DNA of 64,000 bases from Cellulomonas sp. WB94 (GTDB lineage Bacteria > Actinomycetota > Actinomycetes > Actinomycetales > Cellulomonadaceae). The position numbers were made by a program, and so were the translations under genes. The DNA lies in contig NZ_QEES01000002.1 of NCBI RefSeq assembly GCF_003115775.1, positions 868,001 through 932,000 on the forward strand, read 5' to 3'. Every line of letters starts with the position of its first letter. The stretch's first letter is position 1. The notes under the pieces are model-generated. The model ran no database searches, was not told where the DNA came from, and was given only the letters and a program-made list of their open reading frames with translations. Below are positions 46,444 through 55,300 of the stretch, piece after piece.

Positions 46444-48444
46444 GTGGCTGACGCCCTGGAGAACTTGTCGACCGAGGTCCGTCGCTTCGCCCCGGACCCG
46501 GAGTTCGCTGCTCAGGCCAACGCGCGACCCGAGGGCTACGCCTGGGCGAAGGCCGACCCGCAGGGCTTCTGGGCCGAGCAGGCACGCGAGCTGCTCACCT
46601 GGTCGACGCCGTTCGAGGAGGTCCTCGACTGGTCGGGCGCCCCGGTGGCCCGCTGGTTCGCTGACGGGACGATCAACGCGGCCTACAACGCGGTCGACCG
46701 GCACGTCGAGGCCGGCCACGGCGACCGCGTTGCGATCTACTTCGAGGGCGAGCCGGGCGACACCCGCACGCTGACCTACGCCGACCTCCAGCGCGAGGTG
46801 TCCAAGGCGGCGAACGCCCTCGTCGCGCTCGGGGTCGGGACGGGTGACCGGGTCGCGGTGTACATGCCGCTCATCCCCGAGGCCGTCATCGCGATGCTCG
46901 CGTGCGCCCGGATCGGCGCCCCGCACTCGGTCGTGTTCGGCGGGTTCTCGGCCGAGGCGCTGCACTCCCGCATCCTCGACGCCGAGGCGAAGCTCGTCAT
47001 CACGTCCGACGGCGGCTACCGGCGCGGCTCGGCGAGCGCGCTCAAGCCCGCGGTCGACGAGGCCCTCGCGAAGGGTGCCCCGACGGTCGACCATGTCCTC
47101 GTGGTGCGTCGGACCGGTCAGGACGTGGAGTGGACCGAGGGCCGCGACGTGTGGTGGCACGACGCGCTCGAGGCCGCGAGCGACCAGCACGAACCGGTCG
47201 CGCTCGAGGCCGAGCACCCGTTGTTCATCCTGTACACGTCGGGCACGACGGGGAAGCCCAAGGGGATCCTGCACACGACCGGCGGCTACCTGACGCAGGC
47301 GGCGTACACGCACCTCAACGTCTTCGACCTCAAGCCCGAGACGGACGTCTACTGGTGCACGGCCGACATCGGCTGGATCACGGGCCACACGTACGTCGTG
47401 TACGCGCCGCTCATCAACGGCGCGACGCAGGTCATCTACGAGGGCACGCCGGACACGCCGCACCGCGGCCGCTGGTGGGAGATCGTCGCGAAGTACAAGG
47501 TCTCGATCCTCTACACGGCGCCCACGGCGATCCGGACCTGCATGAAGTGGGGCGACGACATCCCCGGCGCCCACGACCTGTCGAGCCTGCGGGTCCTCGG
47601 CTCGGTCGGCGAGCCGATCAACCCCGAGGCGTGGGTCTGGTACCGCCACGTCATCGGCGGCGACCGGACCCCGGTCGTGGACACGTGGTGGCAGACGGAG
47701 ACGGGCGCGATCATGATCTCGCCGCTGCCGGGGGTGACGACCGCCAAGCCGGGCTCGGCGCAGGTACCCCTCCCGGGTATCGCCGCCGACGTGGTGGACG
47801 ACGACGCGAAGCCCGTGCCGAACGGCGGAGGCGGCTACCTCGTCCTGACCGAGCCGTGGCCCTCGATGCTGCGCGGGATCTGGGGCGACATGGAGCGCTA
47901 CCAGGACACGTACTGGTCCCGCTTCAAGGGCCTGTACTTCGCGGGCGACGGCGCGAAGAAGGACGACGACGGCGACATCTGGCTGCTCGGACGCGTCGAC
48001 GACGTCATGAACGTCTCCGGTCACCGGCTCTCGACGACCGAGATCGAGTCGGCCCTCGTGTCCCACCCGAGCGTCGCGGAGGCGGCGGTCGTGGGGGCGA
48101 ACGACGAGACGACCGGGCAGGCCGTCGTCGCGTTCGTCATCCTGCGCCAGGACGCGGTGAGCGACCGGCCCGCCGAGGAGATCGCGACCGAGCTGCGCAA
48201 CCACGTCGCGAAGGAGATCGGGCCGATCGCCAAGCCCCGGACGATCCTCGTCGTCGCGGAGCTGCCAAAGACCCGGTCGGGCAAGATCATGCGCCGGCTG
48301 CTGCGGGACATCGCCGAGCACCGCACGGTCGGGGATGCGACGACGCTCGCCGACTCGTCCGTGATGGACCTCATCTCGGCAGGTCTTGCGGCGCCCGCTA
48401 CATCGAAGGCGTCACCGGCCGAGCCGACGTCGGCCACCGACTGA
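46444..48444 (+). CDS. acs: Acetyl-CoA synthetase
   Basis: 666 residues from GTG 46444, with AGGAGG 8 nt upstream. Adenylate-forming motifs [20 protein letters not shown] and [16 protein letters not shown] are present. The C-terminal acetylation-site motif [18 protein letters not shown] contains the Lys regulated by acetylation in other bacteria. It activates acetate for entry into central metabolism. Length and domain layout are normal. A + strand hairpin at 48470-48501 ends the unit. Confidence 0.96.
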   Translation: MADALENLSTEVRRFAPDPEFAAQANARPEGYAWAKADPQGFWAEQARELLTWSTPFEEVLDWSGAPVARWFADGTINAAYNAVDRHVEAGHGDRVAIYFEGEPGDTRTLTYADLQREVSKAANALVALGVGTGDRVAVYMPLIPEAVIAMLACARIGAPHSVVFGGFSAEALHSRILDAEAKLVITSDGGYRRGSASALKPAVDEALAKGAPTVDHVLVVRRTGQDVEWTEGRDVWWHDALEAASDQHEPVALEAEHPLFILYTSGTTGKPKGILHTTGGYLTQAAYTHLNVFDLKPETDVYWCTADIGWITGHTYVVYAPLINGATQVIYEGTPDTPHRGRWWEIVAKYKVSILYTAPTAIRTCMKWGDDIPGAHDLSSLRVLGSVGEPINPEAWVWYRHVIGGDRTPVVDTWWQTETGAIMISPLPGVTTAKPGSAQVPLPGIAADVVDDDAKPVPNGGGGYLVLTEPWPSMLRGIWGDMERYQDTYWSRFKGLYFAGDGAKKDDDGDIWLLGRVDDVMNVSGHRLSTTEIESALVSHPSVAEAAVVGANDETTGQAVVAFVILRQDAVSDRPAEEIATELRNHVAKEIGPIAKPRTILVVAELPKTRSGKIMRRLLRDIAEHRTVGDATTLADSSVMDLISAGLAAPATSKASPAEPTSATD

Positions 48445-48469
48445 CGTCTCCGCCGCACCGCGCCACGGC

Positions 48470-48501
48470 AGAGAGCCGTCGTCTCAGGACGGCGGCTCTC
48501 T
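48470..48501 (+). terminator. Terminator between acs and the DMT permease gene
   Basis: 14-bp stem AGAGAGCCGTCGTC/GACGGCGGCTCTCT with a TCAG loop and one G-U wobble, 25 bp after the acs stop. The next gene is convergent, so it may act in both directions. Confidence 0.8.
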
Positions 48502-48523
48502 GGCCGTCCGAAGCCCGGACGGG

Positions 48524-49372
48524 CTACCTCGCGGCGGCGGGTACGACGGGGACGTGCCCCGTGGCCGTCGTCGCGGGGCTCGCGGCGAGGGCCACGCACG
48601 CGGCCAGCGCGAGCGCTGCGGCAACCAGCGCGGCACCAGGCCAGCCCGGCCGGACGGAGTCGTGCAGGACCGCGAGACCGACCGCGGCGGGGATGACGAC
48701 CTCCACGACCGCCATCACGGCGGCGGTCGCCCCGACCCCGGCGCGCTCGAGCGCACGCGCGTACGCCACCGTCATCAGCAGCCCGAACCCCGCCACGGCC
48801 CAGGCGAGCGGCTCGGTGGCGACTGCCCGGACGAGCTCCCCGCTGACCGCACCCGCCGGCAGGGTGACGGCCCGCGCGCAGATCGCCGCGCCCGATGCGC
48901 CCAGCGCGGCGAGCAGCGCGAAGAGCCAGCCAGGTCCGTGGCGGTAGCAGGCCGCGGTCACCGCGGCGAGGAGGCCCAGCGCGACGAGGACGATCGCCGT
49001 GAACCCGTCGGGCAACGCCCGCACGAGCGACTCCGGGCCCGCCGCCCCGGCCAGCACGACGAGCGCACCCACGACGACGACCACAGCCACCGCGTCGACG
49101 CGTCGCAACGGCGCGTGCAGGACGACCCGCGCGAGCAGCACCGTGACGACGAGAGAGCCCGCGAGGAGCGCCTGGACGGTGAAGAGCGGCAACGACTGCA
49201 GCGCGACGAGCGACGCGAGCCAGCCCAGCAGGTCGCACCCGAGCCCGGCGACGTACCAGGGATGACGCAGCACCCCCGGTCCGGAGGCTCGCCGGGCAGC
49301 CAGCGCCTGCAGGACCGTCCCTGAGCCGTACAGGAGCGCGCCCGCGACCGCTGCCAGCAGCGCGGCACTCAC
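48524..49372 (-). CDS. DMT/EamA-like membrane transporter
   Basis: 282 residues with about nine or ten short hydrophobic segments (ALLYGSGTVLQALAARR at the start, VAVVVVVGALVVLAGAAGP and LLMTVAYARALERAGVG later). This is the DMT-superfamily layout of EamA-like exporters. GTG 49372 overlaps the stop of the MprF-like gene (GTGA), so it is translated from the same message. Substrate unknown; coupling to a lipid-modifying enzyme is noteworthy. Confidence 0.8.
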   Translation of the reverse strand: MSAALLAAVAGALLYGSGTVLQALAARRASGPGVLRHPWYVAGLGCDLLGWLASLVALQSLPLFTVQALLAGSLVVTVLLARVVLHAPLRRVDAVAVVVVVGALVVLAGAAGPESLVRALPDGFTAIVLVALGLLAAVTAACYRHGPGWLFALLAALGASGAAICARAVTLPAGAVSGELVRAVATEPLAWAVAGFGLLMTVAYARALERAGVGATAAVMAVVEVVIPAAVGLAVLHDSVRPGWPGAALVAAALALAACVALAASPATTATGHVPVVPAAAR

Positions 49373-51069
49373 GCGCCGCGACCCAGGAACCGCCCGACGA
49401 CCGGCAGCTCGGTCACGCCCTCGGCGCCCGCCATGACGAGCCCCTGCGTCGCCACGAACTCGACCGAGTCGAGCACCGCGAACCGCGGCTGCCAGCGCGG
49501 GTCGAACTTGGCGTTGAACTTCCATAGCGACTCGACCTGCGCGTGGCCCGAGACCCCGCGCAGCGCCGCACGGGACAACCGGGCCCCGGCGGTCTGCGAG
49601 TCGCCGACGAGCACCTCCCGGAGGACCGCGAAGTTGAGCGAGAGCGCACCGCCGCTCGGCGCGACGTGGAAGATCGTCGCGAGCACGGCGAAGTCGATGA
49701 GGCCGTTCGGCAGCGAGCGGTCGGGGCTGCGGCGCATCACGTCGAGCGACCAGCCGTGGAGGCCCGCGGCCGGCACCCACTGCAGGAACGCCTGCGCCAC
49801 GCCGGCCGAGTCCCGCACCACGGTGAGCATCAGGTCGCGGTCGTGCGGGTTGAACAGCCGCGACAGCGTCATCGAGTACCCGCGCTCGGCGGCGCCGCGC
49901 CGGTTCGCCGCCGCGAGGCTCTCGAGCTCGGCCCGCTCGTCCGGCCCGAGGTCGCACGGGTTCACGAAGGTCGCGGTGAACCCCGCACGCGTGACCCGTC
50001 CGTACGCGCCGCGCAGGCTCTTCATCGACCGGCCGTCGAGGCTGAACGTCGCGCAGTCGACGACCGCCTCGTCGCCGAGGTAGACCGGACGCAGGCCCGA
50101 CGCCTCGTAGATGCCGAGCCACCCCTCGCCGGCCCCGATCACCGCGATCGACCAGCCGCCGCGCTCCGCATACGCCATGAATTCGGCCCACACGAGCTCG
50201 CGCTCGTCGGCCGGCCCGATCGGGTCGGGCGACACGAGGCACACGCCGCGCCGGACCGAGTGCGCGACGACGCTGCGGCCCGCGAAGAACCAGTCCTTGT
50301 CGTCGCGCAGGGCGAAGTAGTCGAGCGTCCCCCCGCCGTACGCGGCGACCACGGCCCGCGCCCGCTCGCGTTCGGCGACGTGCGTCGCGCCGGTGAGGTG
50401 ACGCCCCTGTCGCGGCGACAGCAGGACCCACAGCGTCGAGATGACGATGCCGACGCCGACCGCCACGAGGGCCGGCGTGACGAAGTGCCCGACGCCGGGC
50501 AGCGGGAGGAGCGAGCTGCCGCCGAGCCGTTCGGCGACAGCGCGGGCCGACTCGCCGAGCCGGGGGTGGTGGCGGTGCCCGAACGCCATCGACATCCCGG
50601 TGCCGAGCAGCAGCGCGCCGACCGTCCCGCCGACCCCGAGCACAACGGCCCGGCGGACCGCTGACGTGGACGGGAGCACGGGGAACGCCCCACGATGAGG
50701 CGCGAGCCACACAGCCGCCGCGAGCGCCAGCGCGGCCTCCTCGACGTCGAGGCCCTTGACGACGTTCAGCGTGGCGGAGACGAGCAGCAGCGCGAGCGTC
50801 GCCCCCCAGGCCAGCCGCTGCCCACGGCGCAGGCCACGCGCGGTCAGCAGGAGCGCGAACGACACGAGCACGAGGGTCGACGCCGCCGCGCGGGGCACGT
50901 GGAACGGCAGGATCTCGAGCACCACGGCGAGGCGGCGGTACATCGGGACGCTGACGGCCGAGAGGATGCCCACGACCCCGACGACCGCGACGCCGACGGC
51001 AGCCTGGGTGCGCACGCGGTCGCGGCGACGCCAGTCGTCCAGGGTGGAGGTCGGATGGGGCACAGCCAC
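49369..51069 (-). CDS. MprF-like aminoacyl-phosphatidylglycerol synthase (DUF2156)
   Basis: About 566 residues. The N-terminal half has roughly six membrane segments, fewer than the 14 of full MprF. The C-terminal DUF2156/GNAT-like catalytic domain contains DWFFAGRSVVAHSVRRGVCL, VVDCATFSLDGRSMKSLRGA and LWKFNAKFDPRWQPR, the hallmark tRNA-dependent lysyl/alanyl transferase segments. It modifies phosphatidylglycerol to reduce surface negative charge. Start GTG 51069 is tentative; ATG 51162 is in frame. It overlaps the DMT gene downstream and diverges from an esterase gene. Confidence 0.87.
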   Translation of the reverse strand: MAVPHPTSTLDDWRRRDRVRTQAAVGVAVVGVVGILSAVSVPMYRRLAVVLEILPFHVPRAAASTLVLVSFALLLTARGLRRGQRLAWGATLALLLVSATLNVVKGLDVEEAALALAAAVWLAPHRGAFPVLPSTSAVRRAVVLGVGGTVGALLLGTGMSMAFGHRHHPRLGESARAVAERLGGSSLLPLPGVGHFVTPALVAVGVGIVISTLWVLLSPRQGRHLTGATHVAERERARAVVAAYGGGTLDYFALRDDKDWFFAGRSVVAHSVRRGVCLVSPDPIGPADERELVWAEFMAYAERGGWSIAVIGAGEGWLGIYEASGLRPVYLGDEAVVDCATFSLDGRSMKSLRGAYGRVTRAGFTATFVNPCDLGPDERAELESLAAANRRGAAERGYSMTLSRLFNPHDRDLMLTVVRDSAGVAQAFLQWVPAAGLHGWSLDVMRRSPDRSLPNGLIDFAVLATIFHVAPSGGALSLNFAVLREVLVGDSQTAGARLSRAALRGVSGHAQVESLWKFNAKFDPRWQPRFAVLDSVEFVATQGLVMAGAEGVTELPVVGRFLGRGA

Positions 51070-51184
51070 ATCATGACGGCCGCGGACGGCCGGCGCGCAC
51101 GTCAGAGGTCGGGCAGGGGCAGCTCCCAGCAAGCCTTCGCCGAGTTCCCAGGCGGCTCCCATGTGGACGTGAGCCAATGGTGCC

Positions 51185-52273
51185 GTGGACAGCCCGCAGC
51201 CGGTGCCCGCGCCGACGCTGCCGCGCGACGTGCTGGTCGCCCTGAGCGACAACCATGACCTGCTGTCCACGTGGTGGCCGGCCGTCGTCGCCGCCGGCGT
51301 CGCGGTGGCGCTCGTCGTCCTGGCGGTGGCGCGTCGTCGTCGCGGCCGGCGCGCGTGGCCCGCGCGCACCGGGGCGGGGGTCGCCCTCGTCGTCGCGGCT
51401 GCCCTCGGGCTCAACGCGTGGGTCGGGTACGTCCCGTCCGTCGCCGCGGCCGCGCTGCTGCTGACCTCGCACGAGTCGGTCGGGACGGCCGCGACCGGCG
51501 GCGTCGTCCCCGTGACCATCGCCGCCCCTGCCGCGCTGCGCATGCCCACCTCGACGACGTGGGTCTACACCCCGCCGGGCTACGACCCGAGCGCCTCGAC
51601 CCGCTACCCGGTCGTGTACCTCGTCCACGGCACGCCGGGCACGTCCGCCGACTGGATGTCCGGCGGCGACATCGCGCATGTCATGGACGTGCTGATCGCG
51701 CACCACCTCGTGCGGCCGATGATCGTGGTCGCCCCCGACGTCAACGGCGTCGGGCAGAGCGACACCGAGTGTCTCGACTCGACGCGCGGCGGCTCGCAGG
51801 TCGAGACGTACCTGAACCAGGTCGTCGTGCCATGGGTGGACGCCCACTACACGACGGCTGCCGACTGGAGCCACCGGGCGATCGGCGGGATGTCGTCGGG
51901 CGGCTTCTGCGCGCTCGACCAGGGCCTGCGCCACCCCGAGCTGTACGGCGCGATCATCGCGCTCGAGGCGTACGACAACCCGGGCAGCGGGGGTCGGGCG
52001 ATGCTCGCGACCGACGCTGAGATCGCGGCGCACTCCCCCCGCCGGTACCTGCCCACGATGACGTTCGCGCACCCCGTGACGGTGTTCCTCGCCGCGGGTG
52101 GCGCGGCCCGCGGCGGCGACGCGTCCGAGGCGGCCGGACTCGCTGCCCAGCTCACCGCGCGCGGGCAGTCCGTGCTGTACCGCATCGAGCCGGGCCAGTT
52201 CCACACCTGGACGATGGCCCGCACGGCGATCCCGTACGGCCTGCGGGCCATCTCGGCCGCACTCGCGCCGTAG
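51185..52273 (+). CDS. Membrane-anchored alpha/beta-hydrolase esterase (antigen 85/EstD-like)
   Basis: 362 residues from GTG 51185. Two N-terminal membrane segments (WWPAVVAAGVAVALVVLAVA, GVALVVAAALGLNAWVGY) place the hydrolase outside. Catalytic core: oxyanion region VYLVHGTPGTSADW, nucleophile elbow GGMSSGGFCAL (Ser), and a C-terminal His in GQFHTWTMA. Divergent from the MprF-like gene. In several bacteria an alpha/beta-hydrolase next to an aminoacyl-PG synthase hydrolyses the modified lipid, which would fit here; that is inference. Start codon lacks a clear ribosome-binding site. Confidence 0.83.
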   Translation: MDSPQPVPAPTLPRDVLVALSDNHDLLSTWWPAVVAAGVAVALVVLAVARRRRGRRAWPARTGAGVALVVAAALGLNAWVGYVPSVAAAALLLTSHESVGTAATGGVVPVTIAAPAALRMPTSTTWVYTPPGYDPSASTRYPVVYLVHGTPGTSADWMSGGDIAHVMDVLIAHHLVRPMIVVAPDVNGVGQSDTECLDSTRGGSQVETYLNQVVVPWVDAHYTTAADWSHRAIGGMSSGGFCALDQGLRHPELYGAIIALEAYDNPGSGGRAMLATDAEIAAHSPRRYLPTMTFAHPVTVFLAAGGAARGGDASEAAGLAAQLTARGQSVLYRIEPGQFHTWTMARTAIPYGLRAISAALAP

Positions 52274-52279
52274 CGCACG

Positions 52280-53005
52280 CTAGCGCGACAGCCGACCGTC
52301 GACCATCTCGAGCACCCGGTCGCAGTGGTGCAGCACGTCGTGGTCGTGCGTGACCATGACGGTCGCGACGCCGGACCGCCTCGTCTCGCGGGCGAGCAGC
52401 TCGACGACCTCCTGGCTCCGCGCCCGGTCGAGGGCCGCGGTGGGCTCGTCGACGAGGAGCAACGAGGGCTTGGTCATGAGCGCCCGGGCGATCCCGACGC
52501 GCTGCCGCTCACCGCCCGACAGCTCGTGCGGGCGACGCGTCGCCTTGGCCGTCATGCCGACGTCGGCAAGCAGCTCGAGCGGGTCGCGCGACGCCTGATG
52601 GCGGCCCGCGACGTGGGCGACGAGCCGCAGCTGGTCGATCGCGGTGAGAGCCGGCAGGAGGTTCCCGGACTGGAAGACGAATCCGATGTGCTCCCGGCGG
52701 AACCGGGCCCGACCCTTCGCGCTCAGGGTCGCCAGGTCGACGCCGTCGATGACGACAGTGCCCTCGTCCGGCGTAGTGAGCGTGCCCGCGACGGCGAGCA
52801 GGCTCGACTTGCCCGAGCCCGACGGGCCGACGACGGCGACGAGCTCGCCAGGCTGGACGTCGAGGTGGACGTCGTCGAGCGCCGTGACGACGCTGTCGCC
52901 GTCTCCGAGCCGGAGCGTGACCCCGGTCAGGCGAAGACCGGGGTCACGCTCGGTCGTCGCGCTCGCGCCCCGGGTGGTGCTCATCATGGGTTCCTGGCTG
53001 GTCAT
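52280..53005 (-). CDS. LolD/MacB-type ABC transporter ATPase
   Basis: 241 residues from ATG 53005 (GGAGG 6 nt upstream), overlapping the permease stop by 4 bp. Walker A VVGPSGSGKSSLLAVAG, signature LSGGERQRVGIARAL, Walker B LLLVDEPTAALD, H-loop VTHDHDV. It partners the FtsX-like permease upstream. Convergent with the esterase gene, 6 bp apart. Confidence 0.92.
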   Translation of the reverse strand: MTSQEPMMSTTRGASATTERDPGLRLTGVTLRLGDGDSVVTALDDVHLDVQPGELVAVVGPSGSGKSSLLAVAGTLTTPDEGTVVIDGVDLATLSAKGRARFRREHIGFVFQSGNLLPALTAIDQLRLVAHVAGRHQASRDPLELLADVGMTAKATRRPHELSGGERQRVGIARALMTKPSLLLVDEPTAALDRARSQEVVELLARETRRSGVATVMVTHDHDVLHHCDRVLEMVDGRLSR

Positions 53006-54135
53006 CGCTGTCCTCCGAGCGCCGCGAGCGGGTCGATCCGGGTGATGCGGACGATCGCTGCGGCCGCACCGATCATGCCGAGCACGACGAGCAGCCCCGA
53101 GCCGAGTCCGATCGCCGGCGCCTCGAGCGCGAACGGCATGCTGGTACCGGACAAGAGCCCACCTCCGGCCACGCCGACGCCCACGCCGAGCGCGGTCGCA
53201 CTCACAAGAATGAGGAGCGCCTGCACCAGGCCGTCGCGCAGCAGGTAGGACGTCGAGGCGCCCATGGCCCGCAGCACCGCCAGCTCGTGCTGCCGGTGGA
53301 TGGTCCAGACCATGAAGAACGAGCCGACGACGAGCGCCGAGATCGCGTAGAGGAACACCTGGATGAGCATCAGGGTCGAGGTCTCGGCCGTGTAGCCCGG
53401 CGAGGCGGCGAACGACGCCGCGCGCGTCATGCTCGTGGTGCCGACCGCGGCGTCGCCGGCTGCGAGATCGATCGTCGCACCGTCGACGGCTCGCAGGGCG
53501 ACGGCGGTCGCCTCGGAGTAGGCGTCCGCGCGCACGGGGTCGCCCGGACCCGTGCCGGCGTGCAGCTCCTGCCAGAGGCGCAGCGGTACGTAGGCCACGT
53601 CGACATGACCGAACGTGTGCTGGTCGCTGGTCGCGCCGATCACGGTCATCGTGGTGCCGAGCCGGTCGACGGTGATGACGTCGCCGATCGCGAGACCTGC
53701 ATCGAGGGCCGTCCGGCTGACGACGATGTCGTCCGGCGTGGTGCCGAGCGCCGCACCCTGCGCGGCCTGCGGGGCGAGGAACGAGCCGGCCTCGACACCG
53801 AACAGGGCGAGGTCGACGGGCAGTCCGGCCTGGTTCTTCGCGTTGATGAGCAGGTTGCCGAACGGTGCCGCATCGGCGACGCCGGCGCGACCCTGCCACG
53901 CCGCCACCTCGGCGACGTCGATCGTGCTGCGCGAGAAGGCGGAGTCGGTCTTGGTGCCGCCCGCGAAGGCGAAGGCGGTGGCGGGGACGCGCTGCAGCCC
54001 CGAGACGCCGTCGGTCACCAGGCAGGACGACAGCCCTGAGAGCAGGACCACGAGCACGGCGATGAGCGCGACGACACCTCCCATGAGGCCGAACCGGGAA
54101 CGTGCGAAGCTCAGCTCGCGCCAGGCCAAGAACAT
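53002..54135 (-). CDS. FtsX-family ABC transporter permease (DevC-like)
   Basis: 377 residues from ATG 54135, with GAGAGGAG upstream. An N-terminal helix ([21 protein letters not shown]) is followed by an extracytoplasmic domain of about 200 residues and three C-terminal helices with the FtsX segment ([20 protein letters not shown]). No adaptor gene accompanies it. A 20-bp inverted repeat about 50 bp upstream of the start suggests control by a TetR/MarR-like repressor encoded elsewhere. Substrate unknown; relatives include heme and peptide exporters. Confidence 0.88.
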   Translation of the reverse strand: MFLAWRELSFARSRFGLMGGVVALIAVLVVLLSGLSSCLVTDGVSGLQRVPATAFAFAGGTKTDSAFSRSTIDVAEVAAWQGRAGVADAAPFGNLLINAKNQAGLPVDLALFGVEAGSFLAPQAAQGAALGTTPDDIVVSRTALDAGLAIGDVITVDRLGTTMTVIGATSDQHTFGHVDVAYVPLRLWQELHAGTGPGDPVRADAYSEATAVALRAVDGATIDLAAGDAAVGTTSMTRAASFAASPGYTAETSTLMLIQVFLYAISALVVGSFFMVWTIHRQHELAVLRAMGASTSYLLRDGLVQALLILVSATALGVGVGVAGGGLLSGTSMPFALEAPAIGLGSGLLVVLGMIGAAAAIVRITRIDPLAALGGQR

Positions 54136-54182
54136 GGGACTCCTCTCGTCGCGCCAGGTTCCCGACGCGCTGTCGAGACAGA

Positions 54183-54202
54183 TACCGACACTTGTGTCGA
54201 TA
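54183..54202 (-). promoter_or_regulatory. 20-bp inverted repeat, probable repressor operator
   Basis: TACCGACACTTGTGTCGATA: 9-bp arms around a central TT with one mismatch, typical of TetR/MarR-class operators. A smaller palindrome TGTCGAGACA abuts it at 54171-54180. It lies in the promoter gap of the FtsX-type ABC genes and mshD. No regulator gene of either class is in the window. Confidence 0.6.
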
Positions 54203-54307
54203 ACGCAGCGCGTCGAGTCCTGCCCGGTGCACGCCTCGTCGCCCCAGGACCCCGGCAGGCTGCGGCCACGACGCAGCACCTCGCACCGACCTCGCGACCG
54301 TGGTGGG

Positions 54308-55300
54308 ATGACTCCCATGACCCTCCCCGACGTCCGGATCGAGACGGTTCGCGGATCGCTCGAACCCGGCATGGCTGCCGCTGTCCGGTCGCTCGCGGCC
54401 ACGGCTGCCGCGGTGGACGGCGTCGCGCCGCTGTCCGAGCAGCCGCTCCTGCGCCTCGACGGCACGACCGAGACGGACGTCGTCCACCTGATCGCGCGCG
54501 ACGACGTCGGCGTCGTCGGGTACGCCCAACTCGACCTCGGCGCCCCGGACGCGAGCAGCGAGCTCGTCGTGGCGCCGCGGGCGCGCGGACGAGGCATCGG
54601 GACGACTCTCCTCGCGCGCCTGGACGCGTTGGTCGACGCGCCACGCCACCTCGCGGTCTGGGCGCACGGCGACCTCCCCGCGGCGCGTGCTCTCGCGGCG
54701 CAGGCCAACCTCGTCGTCGTCCGCGAGCTGTGGCAGATGAGCCTCGACCTCACCGCACGCCCGGCGGACGCGCCCGGGCAGGGAGCCTCCGTGCTCCCCG
54801 CCGGCGTCCAGGTGCGAGCCTTCGTGCCGGGCCGCGACGAGGACGCGTGGCTCCGGCTCAACGCGCGCGCGTTCGCCCACCACCCCGAGCAGGGCCGCAT
54901 GACCCGCACCGACCTCGACGCGCGCGAGCACGAGCCGTGGTTCGACCCCGCCGGTCTGCTCCTGGCCGAGCGCGACGGACAGCTGCTCGCAGCCGTCTGG
55001 ACCAAGGTGCACCCGACCGACGGCGCGGAGCCGGCCGTCGGCGAGCTCTACGTCGTCGGGGTCGACCCCGACGCCCAGAGCCTCGGACTGGGCACCGCGC
55101 TGACCGCGCTCGCCCTCGACCACCTGACCGACGCGGGTCTGCGGACCGCGATCCTCTACACCGAGGCCGACAACACGGCCGCGGTGCGCACCTACACGCG
55201 CGCCGGGTTCACGCGCAGCGCGGTCGATGTGATGTTCGGTTCCGGATCTGCCCCGTCCGGCACCGCGAGTTCACCGACGAGTGGAACGATAGGCCGATGA
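54308..55300 (+). CDS. mshD: Mycothiol synthase
   Basis: 330 residues with two tandem GNAT domains, as in MshD. The first contains [20 protein letters not shown], the second [23 protein letters not shown] with [18 protein letters not shown]. It acetylates Cys-GlcN-Ins in the last step of mycothiol synthesis, which identifies the host as an actinobacterium. ATG 54308 used; ATG 54317 is an alternative. Its stop overlaps the ppk start (ATGA). Confidence 0.93.
   Translation: MTPMTLPDVRIETVRGSLEPGMAAAVRSLAATAAAVDGVAPLSEQPLLRLDGTTETDVVHLIARDDVGVVGYAQLDLGAPDASSELVVAPRARGRGIGTTLLARLDALVDAPRHLAVWAHGDLPAARALAAQANLVVVRELWQMSLDLTARPADAPGQGASVLPAGVQVRAFVPGRDEDAWLRLNARAFAHHPEQGRMTRTDLDAREHEPWFDPAGLLLAERDGQLLAAVWTKVHPTDGAEPAVGELYVVGVDPDAQSLGLGTALTALALDHLTDAGLRTAILYTEADNTAAVRTYTRAGFTRSAVDVMFGSGSAPSGTASSPTSGTIGR

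Noticed and set aside
52280-55123. Very long open frames on the strand opposite known genes (for example 947 codons here, 912 at 45583-48321, 858 at 55192-57768)
   Set aside because: They overlap well-supported genes, are Arg/Ala/Gly/Asp-rich low-complexity, lack ribosome-binding sites and are the expected result of strong third-position GC bias.
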